From assembly GCF_003515945.1 (NCBI RefSeq), contig NZ_QWLM01000015.1, positions 1 through 64,000 on the forward strand: a DNA stretch of 64,000 nucleotides, written 5' to 3'. The translations under genes were made by a program, and so were the position numbers. Origin of the DNA: Dermacoccus abyssi (GTDB lineage Bacteria; Actinomycetota; Actinomycetes; Actinomycetales; Dermatophilaceae). The notes below the pieces were generated by a model, which saw only the letters and a list, made by a program, of their open reading frames with translations, was not told the DNA's origin and searched no databases. This document shows, in pieces, positions 24,678 to 34,435 of this stretch; the stretch's first letter is position 1; each line of letters opens with the position of its first letter.

Positions 24678-25853
24678 ATGCCTGTCGGACTGCTCGCCCT
24701 GGCCCTCGGTGGCTTCGGCATCGGGCTCACCGAATTCGTCATCGCCGGCCTGCTCACCCCGGTCGCGAACGACCTCGGGGTCTCCGTGCCCATGGCCGGC
24801 TACCTCGTGAGCGGTTACGCCCTCGCGGTCGTCTTCGGTGCGCTGGCGCTGCCGCCGCTCCTCGCGAAGTGGGCGCCGAAGCGTGCGCTGCTGCTCCTCA
24901 TGGTGCTGTTCGTCGTGGGCAACGCGATCTCGACACTGGCACCCGGCTACGCCGCGCTCCTCGCCGGACGTGTCGTCGCGGCCCTCGCGCACGGCGCCTT
25001 CTTCGGCATCGGGTCCGTGCTCGCCTCGGCCCTCGTGGCCAAGGAGAAGCAGGCCGGCGCCATCAGCATCATGTTCGGTGGGCTGACGCTTGCCAACGTC
25101 CTCGGCGTGCCGATGGGCACCTTCGTCGGTCAACAGTGGGGCTGGCGCGCGACGTTCGCCACCATTGCCGTCGTCGGAGTCGTCTCCTTCGCCGGCATCG
25201 CAGCGCTCGTTCCGGACGCCCACGCCGAGTCGTCCGAACGTAGCCTCCGGGCCGAACTGGCCGTCTTCTCCCGGGCCCAGGTCTGGTACTCCCTCGGCAT
25301 GACAGTGCTCGTCTTCGGCGGCATGTTCGGTGCGTTCATGTACATCGAGCCGCTGCTGACTCGCGTCACCGGTTTCGACGACGGCGCAGTGCCGTGGCTC
25401 CTCGTCCTCTTCGGCGTCGGGCTCTTCGGCGGCAATCTCCTCGGTGGGCGCCTCGCCGACGCAGCCCTGCGCCGCACCCTGACGACGTGGACGCTCGCGC
25501 TCGGCATCGTTCTCGTGGTCTTTGCGCTCGTGCCGGGCAACAAGGTGGCGGCGGCAGCACTCCTGCTCGCCATGGGCTTCTTCGGGTTCGGCACGGTGCC
25601 CGGCCTGCAGATGCGTGTCATGCGCTACGCCGACGAAGCGCCGACGCTCGCGAGCAGCGCGAACATCGCCGCGTTCAACGTGGGCAACTTCCTCGGCGTG
25701 TGGATCGGCGGCCTCGCCATCGCGGCCGGCCACGGCTTCGGTTCGCCGCTCTGGGTCGGCGCAGGCTTCGCGTTCGCGGGCCTCGGAGTGCTCCTGTTCG
25801 CCGACGCCCGCAGCAGCGCCCGCTCGACGGCAGCGGCGGCAGTGGCCTGCTGA
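24678..25853 (+). CDS. MFS efflux transporter, AraJ/Cmr-like
   Basis: The 391-residue protein has twelve predicted membrane segments and the drug-efflux DHA1 pattern: GIGLTEFVIAGLLTPVANDL at the start, PKRALLL after helix 2, and GRVVAALAHGAFFGIG in the region of the antiporter motif C. It resembles AraJ-like and chloramphenicol/arabinose efflux members. The ATG at 24678 follows AAAGG with an 8-nt spacer. Expression is probably derepressed when the divergent MarR protein binds a substrate. It ends 14 bp from the stop of the convergent kinase gene. Confidence 0.9.
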   Translation: MPVGLLALALGGFGIGLTEFVIAGLLTPVANDLGVSVPMAGYLVSGYALAVVFGALALPPLLAKWAPKRALLLLMVLFVVGNAISTLAPGYAALLAGRVVAALAHGAFFGIGSVLASALVAKEKQAGAISIMFGGLTLANVLGVPMGTFVGQQWGWRATFATIAVVGVVSFAGIAALVPDAHAESSERSLRAELAVFSRAQVWYSLGMTVLVFGGMFGAFMYIEPLLTRVTGFDDGAVPWLLVLFGVGLFGGNLLGGRLADAALRRTLTTWTLALGIVLVVFALVPGNKVAAAALLLAMGFFGFGTVPGLQMRVMRYADEAPTLASSANIAAFNVGNFLGVWIGGLAIAAGHGFGSPLWVGAGFAFAGLGVLLFADARSSARSTAAAAVAC

Positions 25854-25867
25854 CCGCCGAGTTGCGC

Positions 25868-27364
<1,497 letters not shown>

Positions 27365-27428
27365 GTGGTTTCCCTCCCTGCCCCGATCGCCTCGATCTTA
27401 TGGTCTGCCCGGTGTCACTGGTGGCGAG

Positions 27429-27434
27429 TAGGCT
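27429..27434 (+). promoter_or_regulatory. Candidate -10 element (TAGGCT), leaderless
   Basis: TAGGCT lies 7 nt before the ATG at 27442. The same hexamer is found 6 nt before dnaX and 6 nt before the quinone oxidoreductase gene at 47718. Confidence 0.6.
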
Positions 27435-27441
27435 CGAAGGC

Positions 27442-27732
27442 ATGGCGATTTTCGCGGTCTCCTACCGCTACAGCGACGACGTCGCCGCGCGCGACACCCA
27501 CCGCCCCGAGCATCGCGAGTTCCTCGCGCAGTGCAAGGGCCTCCTGCTCTCCGGGCCGCTCACCGACCCGCCCGGCGCGCTGCTGCTCGTCGCAGCCGAC
27601 AGCGCCGAGCAGGTCGAGCAGCGTCTCGACGGCGACCCGTTCCGCCGTGAAGGGGTCATCGTCGAACGCGTCGTCCGCTCCTACGACCCGTTGCTCGGCA
27701 GCCTCGCGGGCGCCGTCGCCGCCCACCGCTGA
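27442..27732 (+). CDS. YciI-family protein
   Basis: The 96-residue protein has the ferredoxin-like fold signature of YciI: RDTHRPEHREFLAQCKGLLLSGPLTDPPGALLLVAADS, with the His and Asp residues that form the putative active site of the family. Biochemical function is not established for most members. Its stop overlaps the start of the DUF488 gene by 1 nt, and the next gene is coupled by a further 4-bp overlap, so the three form one operon. Confidence 0.85.
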   Translation: MAIFAVSYRYSDDVAARDTHRPEHREFLAQCKGLLLSGPLTDPPGALLLVAADSAEQVEQRLDGDPFRREGVIVERVVRSYDPLLGSLAGAVAAHR

Positions 27733-28112
27733 TGGCCACCCCCGACATCGAGGTGGGCAAGGTCCACACCGCGCGTGACGGTGAGGCGATGCGCGTGCTC
27801 GTCGACCGGTTGTGGCCCCGCGGAGTCTCGAAGGAACGAGCAGACCTCGACGAGTGGGCGAAGGACGCCTCCCCGAGCACGGACCTGCGCAAGGAGTTCC
27901 ACGGCGGAGATCTGAGCTTCGAGCAGTTCGCCGACCGCTACCGAGCCGAGCTGGCCGACGGTGACGGTGCCGACGGGCTGGAGAAGCTCGCCGAGACCGT
28001 TCGCGGCGCCGACGGGCGCGTCCTCCTCCTCATCGCCGGTGACCCGACCGGTGACAACCACGCTCAGGTGCTCGCGCAGGCGCTGCGAGAGCAGATCGGA
28101 GAGAGCTCGTGA
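27732..28112 (+). CDS. DUF488-family protein
   Basis: The 126-residue protein shows the family signature VLVDRLWPRGVSKERADLDEWAKDASPSTDLRKEFHG. DUF488 proteins are small cytoplasmic proteins of unknown function. It is translationally coupled to the YciI gene before it (1-nt overlap) and the hydrolase gene after it (GTGA, 4 bp). Confidence 0.88.
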   Translation: MATPDIEVGKVHTARDGEAMRVLVDRLWPRGVSKERADLDEWAKDASPSTDLRKEFHGGDLSFEQFADRYRAELADGDGADGLEKLAETVRGADGRVLLLIAGDPTGDNHAQVLAQALREQIGESS

Positions 28113-29134
28113 GTCCCGCCTCAGAAAACGAACCGGGCAACTCGAGCGCAGCCCTGGCCGCCGACGTCGACGTTCTCGACGCTGCCGCGGCCGAGGCGCT
28201 GCTCGCCGAGTCTCTCGCCACGAACGTCGACGAACCCGAACCCGACCTGCCGCCCATCACGACCGTCGAGGTCGACGGCGTCACGGTGCATCACCGCGAC
28301 AGCGGCCACCACGTCTCGGGGCCCACCTACGTCCTCGTCCACGGCCTCGGCGGGAGCCTCGCGAACTGGGAGCCCGTCTGGCCCTACCTCGCGCGCCTCG
28401 GGCGGGTACTGACACCCGACCTCGCCGGCTTCGGGCGCACCGAGGCCGACGCCGGCCGTTCCGCGGTCGGCGACAACGTCGACCTGTTGAGCGCCTACCT
28501 CGACGTCGTGGACGCGCGAAACGTCGTGCTCGTCGGCAACTCGATGGGCGGGATGATCTCGCTGCTGCTCGCCGCGAAGGGCCACCCGCAGCTCGAGCGG
28601 CTCGTGCTCGTTGACGCGGTCGTGCCGTTCGGCCCCAAGGTGCGTCCGAACCCCCGGGTCGGTCTCACCTTCGCGCTCTACATGTGCCCGCCCCTCGCGC
28701 GCTTCGTCGTGCCGCGCTACGTCCAGCGTCGCGGCACCGACCAGATGGGCCTCGACGGCGTACTTGTTGTGGTGGCCGACCGTCGTCGCGTGCCGCGCTG
28801 GGTGTGGCGCCGGGCCGTCGAGGAGGCGCGGGCACTCACCGAGATCCAGAGCGCGGTGCCCTCCCTCGTGCGTGCTGCGCAGTCGATCGTCATCGCAGGA
28901 GCGTCGCGAAGCTACCGCCGCGCGCTGGCCGAGGTGACGGTGCCCGTCACGTTCCTCCAGGGAGACGCGGACGCGCTCGTGCCTGCCCGCGGCGTGCGCG
29001 CGGCGCTCGCGAGGGTTCCGGAGTGGAACTACGTCGAGGCCGAGGGCGTCGGCCACGTGCCGATGTTCGAGGCTGCGACCTGGACGGCTGCCGTCATTGC
29101 GGGCCGGATTCGCGGAAACATCACGAATATGTAA
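28109..29134 (+). CDS. Alpha/beta hydrolase
   Basis: The 341-residue protein has the oxyanion-hole segment VLVHGLGGSLANW, the nucleophile elbow GNSMGG with Ser as nucleophile, an acid residue in FLQGDADALVP, and His in GVGHVPMFE. An acidic N-terminal extension of about 45 residues precedes the domain. It belongs to the large esterase/lipase group; substrate unknown. The GTG start overlaps the DUF488 stop codon. Confidence 0.85.
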   Translation: MSPASENEPGNSSAALAADVDVLDAAAAEALLAESLATNVDEPEPDLPPITTVEVDGVTVHHRDSGHHVSGPTYVLVHGLGGSLANWEPVWPYLARLGRVLTPDLAGFGRTEADAGRSAVGDNVDLLSAYLDVVDARNVVLVGNSMGGMISLLLAAKGHPQLERLVLVDAVVPFGPKVRPNPRVGLTFALYMCPPLARFVVPRYVQRRGTDQMGLDGVLVVVADRRRVPRWVWRRAVEEARALTEIQSAVPSLVRAAQSIVIAGASRSYRRALAEVTVPVTFLQGDADALVPARGVRAALARVPEWNYVEAEGVGHVPMFEAATWTAAVIAGRIRGNITNM

Positions 29135-29209
29135 CGGTGGGTGACTCGTGGGCGATGAACCCATGACCGAACGAGAGGCCAGAACCACGGGCCCGACGAG
29201 AGGAAAACC

Positions 29210-29713
29210 GTGCACCACCACGCTTTCACCCGAACTCGCCGCATCCTGCCGGCAACCGCGGCGAGCCTCGGGCTCGCGATGACGATGGCCGCCTGCGGCA
29301 GTGCGAACAGCGACGACGCCAGCCCCACTGTCACGACCTCCAGCGCGACGACGAACGCGGGCAAGCCCGGCGCGACGCCGGCCCTGCGCGCAGCCTGCAT
29401 CGACACGAACGAGAAGGTCGTCTCGGCCAACTCCACCTGGAACAAGGCTGTCGACTCGCGCAAGGCGGCCGACCTCAGCAAGGCGTCGACCTCGATGGGC
29501 AAGCTCGCGCACGAACTGCGCGAGCAGGGCAAGAAGTCCGGTAACGCCAGCTTCAAGCAGAAGGCGGACGCCGTCGCCAAGAACGTTGACACGCTGACGA
29601 AGGCCAAGACGCCCTCGAAGACCGTCGACACGAACACCTACAACGACGCGGTCGACGACCTCACGTCCTACTGCGGCCAGATGTTCCCGTCGGCGACGAA
29701 GAAGTCGGCCTGA
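29210..29713 (+). CDS. Small putative lipoprotein
   Basis: The 167-residue protein begins with an Arg-rich segment, a hydrophobic stretch and a lipobox-like MAAC (Cys at about 29), followed by a Ser/Thr-rich linker. The rest is Lys-, Ser- and Ala-rich with helical character and two Cys (about 63 and 155), which could form a disulphide. It would be anchored to the outer face of the membrane. Function is unknown. GAGAGGAA lies 5 nt before the GTG start. Confidence 0.65.
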   Translation: MHHHAFTRTRRILPATAASLGLAMTMAACGSANSDDASPTVTTSSATTNAGKPGATPALRAACIDTNEKVVSANSTWNKAVDSRKAADLSKASTSMGKLAHELREQGKKSGNASFKQKADAVAKNVDTLTKAKTPSKTVDTNTYNDAVDDLTSYCGQMFPSATKKSA

Positions 29714-29757
29714 CGCACTTCATCGGGCAGAGTTGAGCCGCTCGATTCCCGGGCCCC

Positions 29758-30480
29758 TCACCTCTCGTCGAGGGCTCTGATGCGAGTCTCCGCCACCGCG
29801 AGGGCGGCCTGTGCACTGTCACGGGCCGCCTTCGCGGCGGCATAAGCGTCTTCCGCAGCGCTCAACCGGCGGCGGGCCCGCTCGACCTCCTGCATCGCCG
29901 TGCGACGTTCGGCGTCCCGCGCGGCAGCCTCTCGCTCGGCCTCCCGGTCGGCTGAGTCGGTGTTCACGATGCGAAGAGCGGCACGGCCGCGCGCGGCTGC
30001 GTCCCGATGTGCGAGCGCGTCCGACAGGTCAACCTCACCCCACCCCGAATAGCGCAGGCCCCGCACCAGGGTGCGGCTCGCGACGGCGGCCTCGGCGCTG
30101 GGGTCGGCTGTCGCGGCGAGCAGCGTGCAGCGAACCTCGTCGCGCGCCGCCGGTGAGACGGAGACGGTTGCGAGGACGGCGTCGAGCAGGCGGTGACGTT
30201 CGGACGTGAGGCGTTTCATCTCGTCGGTGTCGAGGCGCGTCTGAGCAGCCCGTAGGGCGGTGCCGACGGCGAGGAGTTCACCGAGCGGCTGATCCTCCAG
30301 GTGATTGACGGTCTCCGCGGCCATCGTGGGTTTGCGCAGCGCCGTGATCGCGCGGGCGACATCGGCGGCGCCCTCACTCTTCGCCCGAGCCGCGAGTTCC
30401 TTGCGGACCCGCACGAAATCGGCTGCCGGTCCGTCGTAGAGGCGACGGACGGCGTCATCGAGGCTGATCGGCGCGGGCAT
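29758..30480 (-). CDS. Conserved actinobacterial helical protein of unknown function
   Basis: The 240-residue protein begins with a segment (RRLYDGPAADFVRVRKELAA and ALRKPTMAAETVNHL) typical of a widespread but uncharacterised actinobacterial family. Its C-terminal third (REAEREAAARDAERRTAM to the end) is a long coiled-coil-like helix rich in Ala, Glu and Arg. No membrane segment is seen. CACAAT stands 7 nt before the ATG. Function cannot be predicted. Confidence 0.7.
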   Translation of the reverse strand: MPAPISLDDAVRRLYDGPAADFVRVRKELAARAKSEGAADVARAITALRKPTMAAETVNHLEDQPLGELLAVGTALRAAQTRLDTDEMKRLTSERHRLLDAVLATVSVSPAARDEVRCTLLAATADPSAEAAVASRTLVRGLRYSGWGEVDLSDALAHRDAAARGRAALRIVNTDSADREAEREAAARDAERRTAMQEVERARRRLSAAEDAYAAAKAARDSAQAALAVAETRIRALDER

Positions 30481-30547
30481 GCTCACCATTGTGCGGCCCA
30501 TGGGTTACGTTTGCTGTCTCGTCCCCGTCGCCTGACGAAAGTTACCC

Positions 30548-31321
30548 ATGCCCGCGTTGCCCTCGGCGCAGGAGCGCCCCGCGATCGATCGCGTGCTCGT
30601 GCTCCTGCCGACTTACGACGAGCGCGAGAACCTTCCTCGGATCCTCGAGCGCGTCCATGCCGCTGTTCCGCATGCGGACATCCTCGTCATCGATGACAAC
30701 TCGCCCGACGGCACCGGTGAGATGGCCGACGATTTCGCCGCCTCAAGCGCGCACATCCACGTGCTGCACCGTCGGGGCAAGGAGGGGCTCGGGAAGGCGT
30801 ACCTCGCAGGATTCGCCTGGGGTCTCGAACGCGGTTACGACGCTCTTGTCGAGATCGATGCCGACGGCTCGCACCCCGCAGAGGAACTACCGGCGATGCT
30901 CGAGCTGGCTCGCCAAGCCGACCTCGTCATCGGCTCGCGCTGGATCAAGGGCGGGTCGGTGGTCAACTGGCCCAAGCAGCGCGAGGTCCTCAGCCGAGGA
31001 GCCAACCTCTACGTGCGCGCGTTGCTCGGTACGCACGTCCACGACGCCACGGCCGGGTACCGCGTGTACCGCGCCCCGATGTTGCGGGCCATCGACCTCG
31101 ACGGGATCACGACGAGCGGATACGGCTTCCAGGTCGACCTCACCCTGCGTGTCCTCGAGGCTGGCGGCGTCGTCGTCGAGCACCCGATCTGCTTCGCGGA
31201 GCGAGAGTTCGGCGTCTCGAAGATGTCGCGCGACATCATCGCCGAGGCCTTCACGCTCGTGACGACGAGCGGTCTGCAGCATCGGGCCCGCCAGATGAAG
31301 GCGCTCCTGCCGGGGCGCTGA
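30548..31321 (+). CDS. ppm1: Polyprenol-phosphate mannose synthase
   Basis: The 257-residue GT2 glycosyltransferase has LPTYDERENL, the DDNSPDGT motif and the metal-binding EIDADGSHP, characteristic of dolichol/polyprenol phosphate mannosyltransferases. It transfers mannose from GDP-mannose to a polyprenol phosphate at the inner membrane face, giving the donor for lipoglycan and protein mannosylation. There are no C-terminal membrane helices, as in the mycobacterial Ppm1 catalytic domain. It converges on a GtrA-like gene. Confidence 0.9.
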   Translation: MPALPSAQERPAIDRVLVLLPTYDERENLPRILERVHAAVPHADILVIDDNSPDGTGEMADDFAASSAHIHVLHRRGKEGLGKAYLAGFAWGLERGYDALVEIDADGSHPAEELPAMLELARQADLVIGSRWIKGGSVVNWPKQREVLSRGANLYVRALLGTHVHDATAGYRVYRAPMLRAIDLDGITTSGYGFQVDLTLRVLEAGGVVVEHPICFAEREFGVSKMSRDIIAEAFTLVTTSGLQHRARQMKALLPGR

Positions 31322-31358
31322 TCGCGGTCGCCGGGCGCAGGTAGCGGCTGCGTCGCGG

Positions 31359-31871
31359 CTACTTCTCGTGTGCGTCGCGGTGCGTGGGCGGTGCACCCTG
31401 TTCGGCGGCCTTGCCAAAGACGACCGTGCGGTAGAGCACGAACCGCATGAGCGTGCCCAGGCCGATGCCCAGAACCACGTGCACGTTGACCCAGAACGGC
31501 TTCGTCACGTCGAGGACGTAGTGGGCGAACGCGACCCACGCCGAGGTGACCGCGAGCGCGACGCCGTTGACGCCGAAGAACAGGGCCACCTCGTGATGGA
31601 CCGGGCGCCCCTCGCGTTCGCGGAACGTCCAGTACCGGTTGCCGAGCCAGGCGAAGACGGTGGCGACGGCACCCGAGAGGATCTTCGCCGTCGTGTACTT
31701 GTCGCTCAGCGCACCGTGGATGAGGACGTTGAACAGGCCGAGGTCGATGACGGCGGCGAAGGCGCCGACGAAACCGAATGTGCTTACCTCGCGCCAGAAC
31801 GTCGACAAGGGGGACGACGAGGGCTCCTGTTCCGCTTCGGGTTTCGAAGCCGCGGTGTCCTGGGTCGTCAT
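31359..31871 (-). CDS. GtrA-family membrane protein
   Basis: The 170-residue protein has four membrane helices and the GtrA signature FGFVGAFAAVIDLGLFNVL near the N-terminus, with the RYWTFREREG motif after helix 2. GtrA proteins are thought to flip or help use polyprenol-linked sugars, so its position next to the polyprenol-phosphate mannose synthase is consistent with a shared lipid-sugar pathway. TAGACT stands 8 nt before the ATG. Confidence 0.88.
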   Translation of the reverse strand: MTTQDTAASKPEAEQEPSSSPLSTFWREVSTFGFVGAFAAVIDLGLFNVLIHGALSDKYTTAKILSGAVATVFAWLGNRYWTFREREGRPVHHEVALFFGVNGVALAVTSAWVAFAHYVLDVTKPFWVNVHVVLGIGLGTLMRFVLYRTVVFGKAAEQGAPPTHRDAHEK

Positions 31872-31975
31872 GGTGCCCGAGTCTAGCGGCGCCCCCTCGG
31901 CTCGACGGTAAACGGCCCGGGTGACAGGAGGCCTCACTTATCGTGACGGCAACGATGCAGAGGGAGTGATGGGGC

Positions 31976-33655
31976 ATGACTGAACGAACGTTCGACACGA
32001 TCGTCGTGGGAGCAGGGCTCGCCGGTCTCGTGGCGGCCGCGGAGCTGACGGCGCGGGGGCGCCGGGTCGCCGTCGTCGAGCAGGAGAACCGGGCGAACCT
32101 CGGTGGGCAGGCTCACTGGTCCTTCGGCGGTCTCTTCCTCGTCGACTCTCCTGAGCAGCGTCGCCTGCGTGTGCGCGACAGCCTCGAGCTGGCGTGGGCC
32201 GACTGGTGCAACAGTGCTCAGTGGGACCGCCTCGACGGCGAGAACGCCGAGGACACGTGGGGGCGCGCCTGGGCTCGTGCCTACGTCGAGTGGGCGGCCG
32301 GCGGCAAGCGCGAGTGGCTGCGCGAGAACGGCATCAACCTCACGCCGATGGTCGGCTGGGCCGAGCGCGGTGACGGGCGTGCCGACGGCCACGGCAACTC
32401 GGTGCCGCGCTTCCACATCGCCTGGGGGACGGGCACGGGCGTCAGCGGGCCCTTCGTCGAGAAGGCGCTCGACGCCGAGAAGCGCGGGCTGCTCACCTTC
32501 TTCCACCGCCACCGCGTCGACGACCTCGTGACGACGAGCGGCGCCGTCACCGGTGTGCGCGGCACGGTGCTCGCGCCGGACGACGCCGAGCGCGGCGTCG
32601 CCTCGAACCGCGATGCCGAAGGTGACTTCGAGCTCGAAGCACCCTCTGTGATCGTGGCGAGCGGCGGAATCGGTGGCAATCACGACCTCGTGCGTCGCTG
32701 GTGGCCCGAGAGCCTCGGCACCCCGCCGTCGTCGATGATCACCGGCGTGCCGGAATACGTGGACGGACGCATGCTCGACGTGGCCGAGAGTGCCGGCGCG
32801 CGCCTCGTCAACCGTGACCGCATGTGGCACTACACCGAGGGCATCCGCAACTGGAACCCCGTGTGGCCGCAGCACGCCATCCGTATCCTGCCCGGCCCGT
32901 CGCCGTTGTGGTTCGACGCGATCGGCCGACGCATGCCGCAGCCCTGCCTGCCCGGTTTCGACACGCTCGGCACGCTGCGCCACCTGCGTACCGACCCTGC
33001 GATCAGCGCGTTCGACCACTCCTGGTTCATCGTGACGAGCAAGATGCTGGAGAAGGAATTCGCGCTCTCGGGTTCGGAGCAGAATCTCGACCTCACCTCG
33101 GGCAGTCGCAAGGAAGTCGTCAAGGCCCGCCTGGCCTCCGGCGCGCCGAAGGCCGTGGCCGACTTCGTCGAACACGGCGCCGATTTCGTCGTCGCCGACA
33201 CGATCGACGAACTCGTGGCGAAGATGAACACACTCACGGACGAACCGCTGCTCGACGCCGACGCTGTGCGCACGCAGATCGAGGAGCGGGACCGGCAAAT
33301 GGGCAACCCGTACTCCAAGGACGTTCAGGTCATGACGATCCACAACGCCCGCAACTACCTCGGGGACAAGCTCGTCCGGGTGAGTTCGCCGCACCGGGTT
33401 CTCGACCCGAAGGCCGGCCCACTTGTCGGTATCAAGCTGCACGTCCTGACCCGCAAGAGCCTCGGCGGCATCCAGACCGACCTGCAGTCTCGCGTGTTGG
33501 ACGCCGACGGGAACGCCGTCCCGGGTCTCTTCGCGGCCGGTGAAGCCGCTGGGTTCGGAGGTGGAGGCGTGCACGGATACAACGCACTCGAGGGGACGTT
33601 CCTCGGCGGCTGCCTTTTTTCCGGGCGCGCGGCCGGGCAAGCGGCGGCGGGGTGA
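31976..33655 (+). CDS. FAD-binding dehydrogenase (fumarate-reductase/KstD-like flavoprotein)
   Basis: The 559-residue protein begins with the FAD-binding Rossmann motif VVGAGLAGLVAAAELTARG and closes with the FAD motif GLFAAGEAAGFGGGG and GYNALEGTFLGGCLFSGRAAG, a layout of the succinate dehydrogenase/3-ketosteroid dehydrogenase family. It contains no His-linked FAD motif that I can recognise. Oxidation or reduction of an unsaturated lipid-type substrate is likely but the substrate is unknown. A GAGGGAG ribosome-binding site precedes the ATG. Confidence 0.88.
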   Translation: MTERTFDTIVVGAGLAGLVAAAELTARGRRVAVVEQENRANLGGQAHWSFGGLFLVDSPEQRRLRVRDSLELAWADWCNSAQWDRLDGENAEDTWGRAWARAYVEWAAGGKREWLRENGINLTPMVGWAERGDGRADGHGNSVPRFHIAWGTGTGVSGPFVEKALDAEKRGLLTFFHRHRVDDLVTTSGAVTGVRGTVLAPDDAERGVASNRDAEGDFELEAPSVIVASGGIGGNHDLVRRWWPESLGTPPSSMITGVPEYVDGRMLDVAESAGARLVNRDRMWHYTEGIRNWNPVWPQHAIRILPGPSPLWFDAIGRRMPQPCLPGFDTLGTLRHLRTDPAISAFDHSWFIVTSKMLEKEFALSGSEQNLDLTSGSRKEVVKARLASGAPKAVADFVEHGADFVVADTIDELVAKMNTLTDEPLLDADAVRTQIEERDRQMGNPYSKDVQVMTIHNARNYLGDKLVRVSSPHRVLDPKAGPLVGIKLHVLTRKSLGGIQTDLQSRVLDADGNAVPGLFAAGEAAGFGGGGVHGYNALEGTFLGGCLFSGRAAGQAAAG

Positions 33656-33775
33656 TTCGGCCTCTGGCCTAATAATCTGTACCTAGAAGTCTTTTTACGG
33701 CTTCAAACGCGTATGACAGGCGTCCGACTTGTCCTGTAATTGCACTACGCTGCGTAATTCAGGAAAGGGGAGTCC

Positions 33776-34410
33776 GTGGATCGCATGTCACGTCGCGAAA
33801 TAAAACAGGATCGGGCCCATGAGACTCGAGCGCGAATCTCGAGGGTGCTACTGAAGCGTTCGCAGAGCGCGGGTTCGCCGGCGCGACGGTTGCTGACATG
33901 CTGAAGCGGTCGGGAGTCACGAAGGGCACCCGGTACTTCCACTTCGAGACGAAGGAAGAAGTCGCCGACGCGGTACTTGCGGCCCACGGAGATTGGATGG
34001 TGAAGGCCGCCGAGTCGGTGCCCGGACGCGGCGCGCAGAAGCTGATCAATCTCGGTTATGTCGTGTGCAACGCGCTGGCCACGGATGTCCTTTTCCAGGC
34101 CACGGCCCGGCTCGCCGTCGAGCGTGAAACCTACGGCGAGGGACGCCCGGCGTCCTTCCACATGTGGGAGTCGATGGCGCGCCACCTGATCGAGAGCCTG
34201 GACTGCGACGGCGCTTTTGCCAAGAGGATCGACGCCGAACGCGTGGCGCGGATGCTCACCGTGGCCCTGCTCGGGTTGCACCTCACGTGGCAGGCCGCCG
34301 GGCACGAGCAGGGCCTGCACGAGGAAGTGGAGTACTTCTGGCGAACCATCGCCCCGGTGCTCATTGCCCCCTCCGAGTACGAGGCCCTCGAACTGAGCCG
34401 TCCGGCCTGA
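33776..34410 (+). pseudogene. TetR/ArpA-like regulator with a frameshift in its DNA-binding domain
   Basis: The reading frame from GTG 33776 (ribosome-binding site AAGGGGAG 4-5 nt upstream) encodes VDRMSRREIKQDRAHETRARI up to 33838. From 33838 the sense continues one base back: LEGATEAFAERGFAGATVADMLKRSGVTKGTRYFHFETKEE and on to the stop at 34410. The join is exact if one C is added to the ATCTC at 33836-33840 (ATCCTC). The intact protein would have about 211 residues and resembles gamma-butyrolactone receptors of the ArpA group, whose second helix reads TKG-x-x-YFHF. As the sequence stands, the helix-turn-helix is not made in full; a start at ATG 33898 would miss the first helix. Confidence 0.72.
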
Positions 34411-34435
34411 GCTCTCGACGTGGGAAACTGGCCCG

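Noticed and set aside
33700-33775. ArpA-type binding site upstream of the TetR-like gene
   Set aside because: Only short imperfect palindromes (such as TACGC-T-GCGTA) were seen; they do not match the known ARE pattern well enough to claim.
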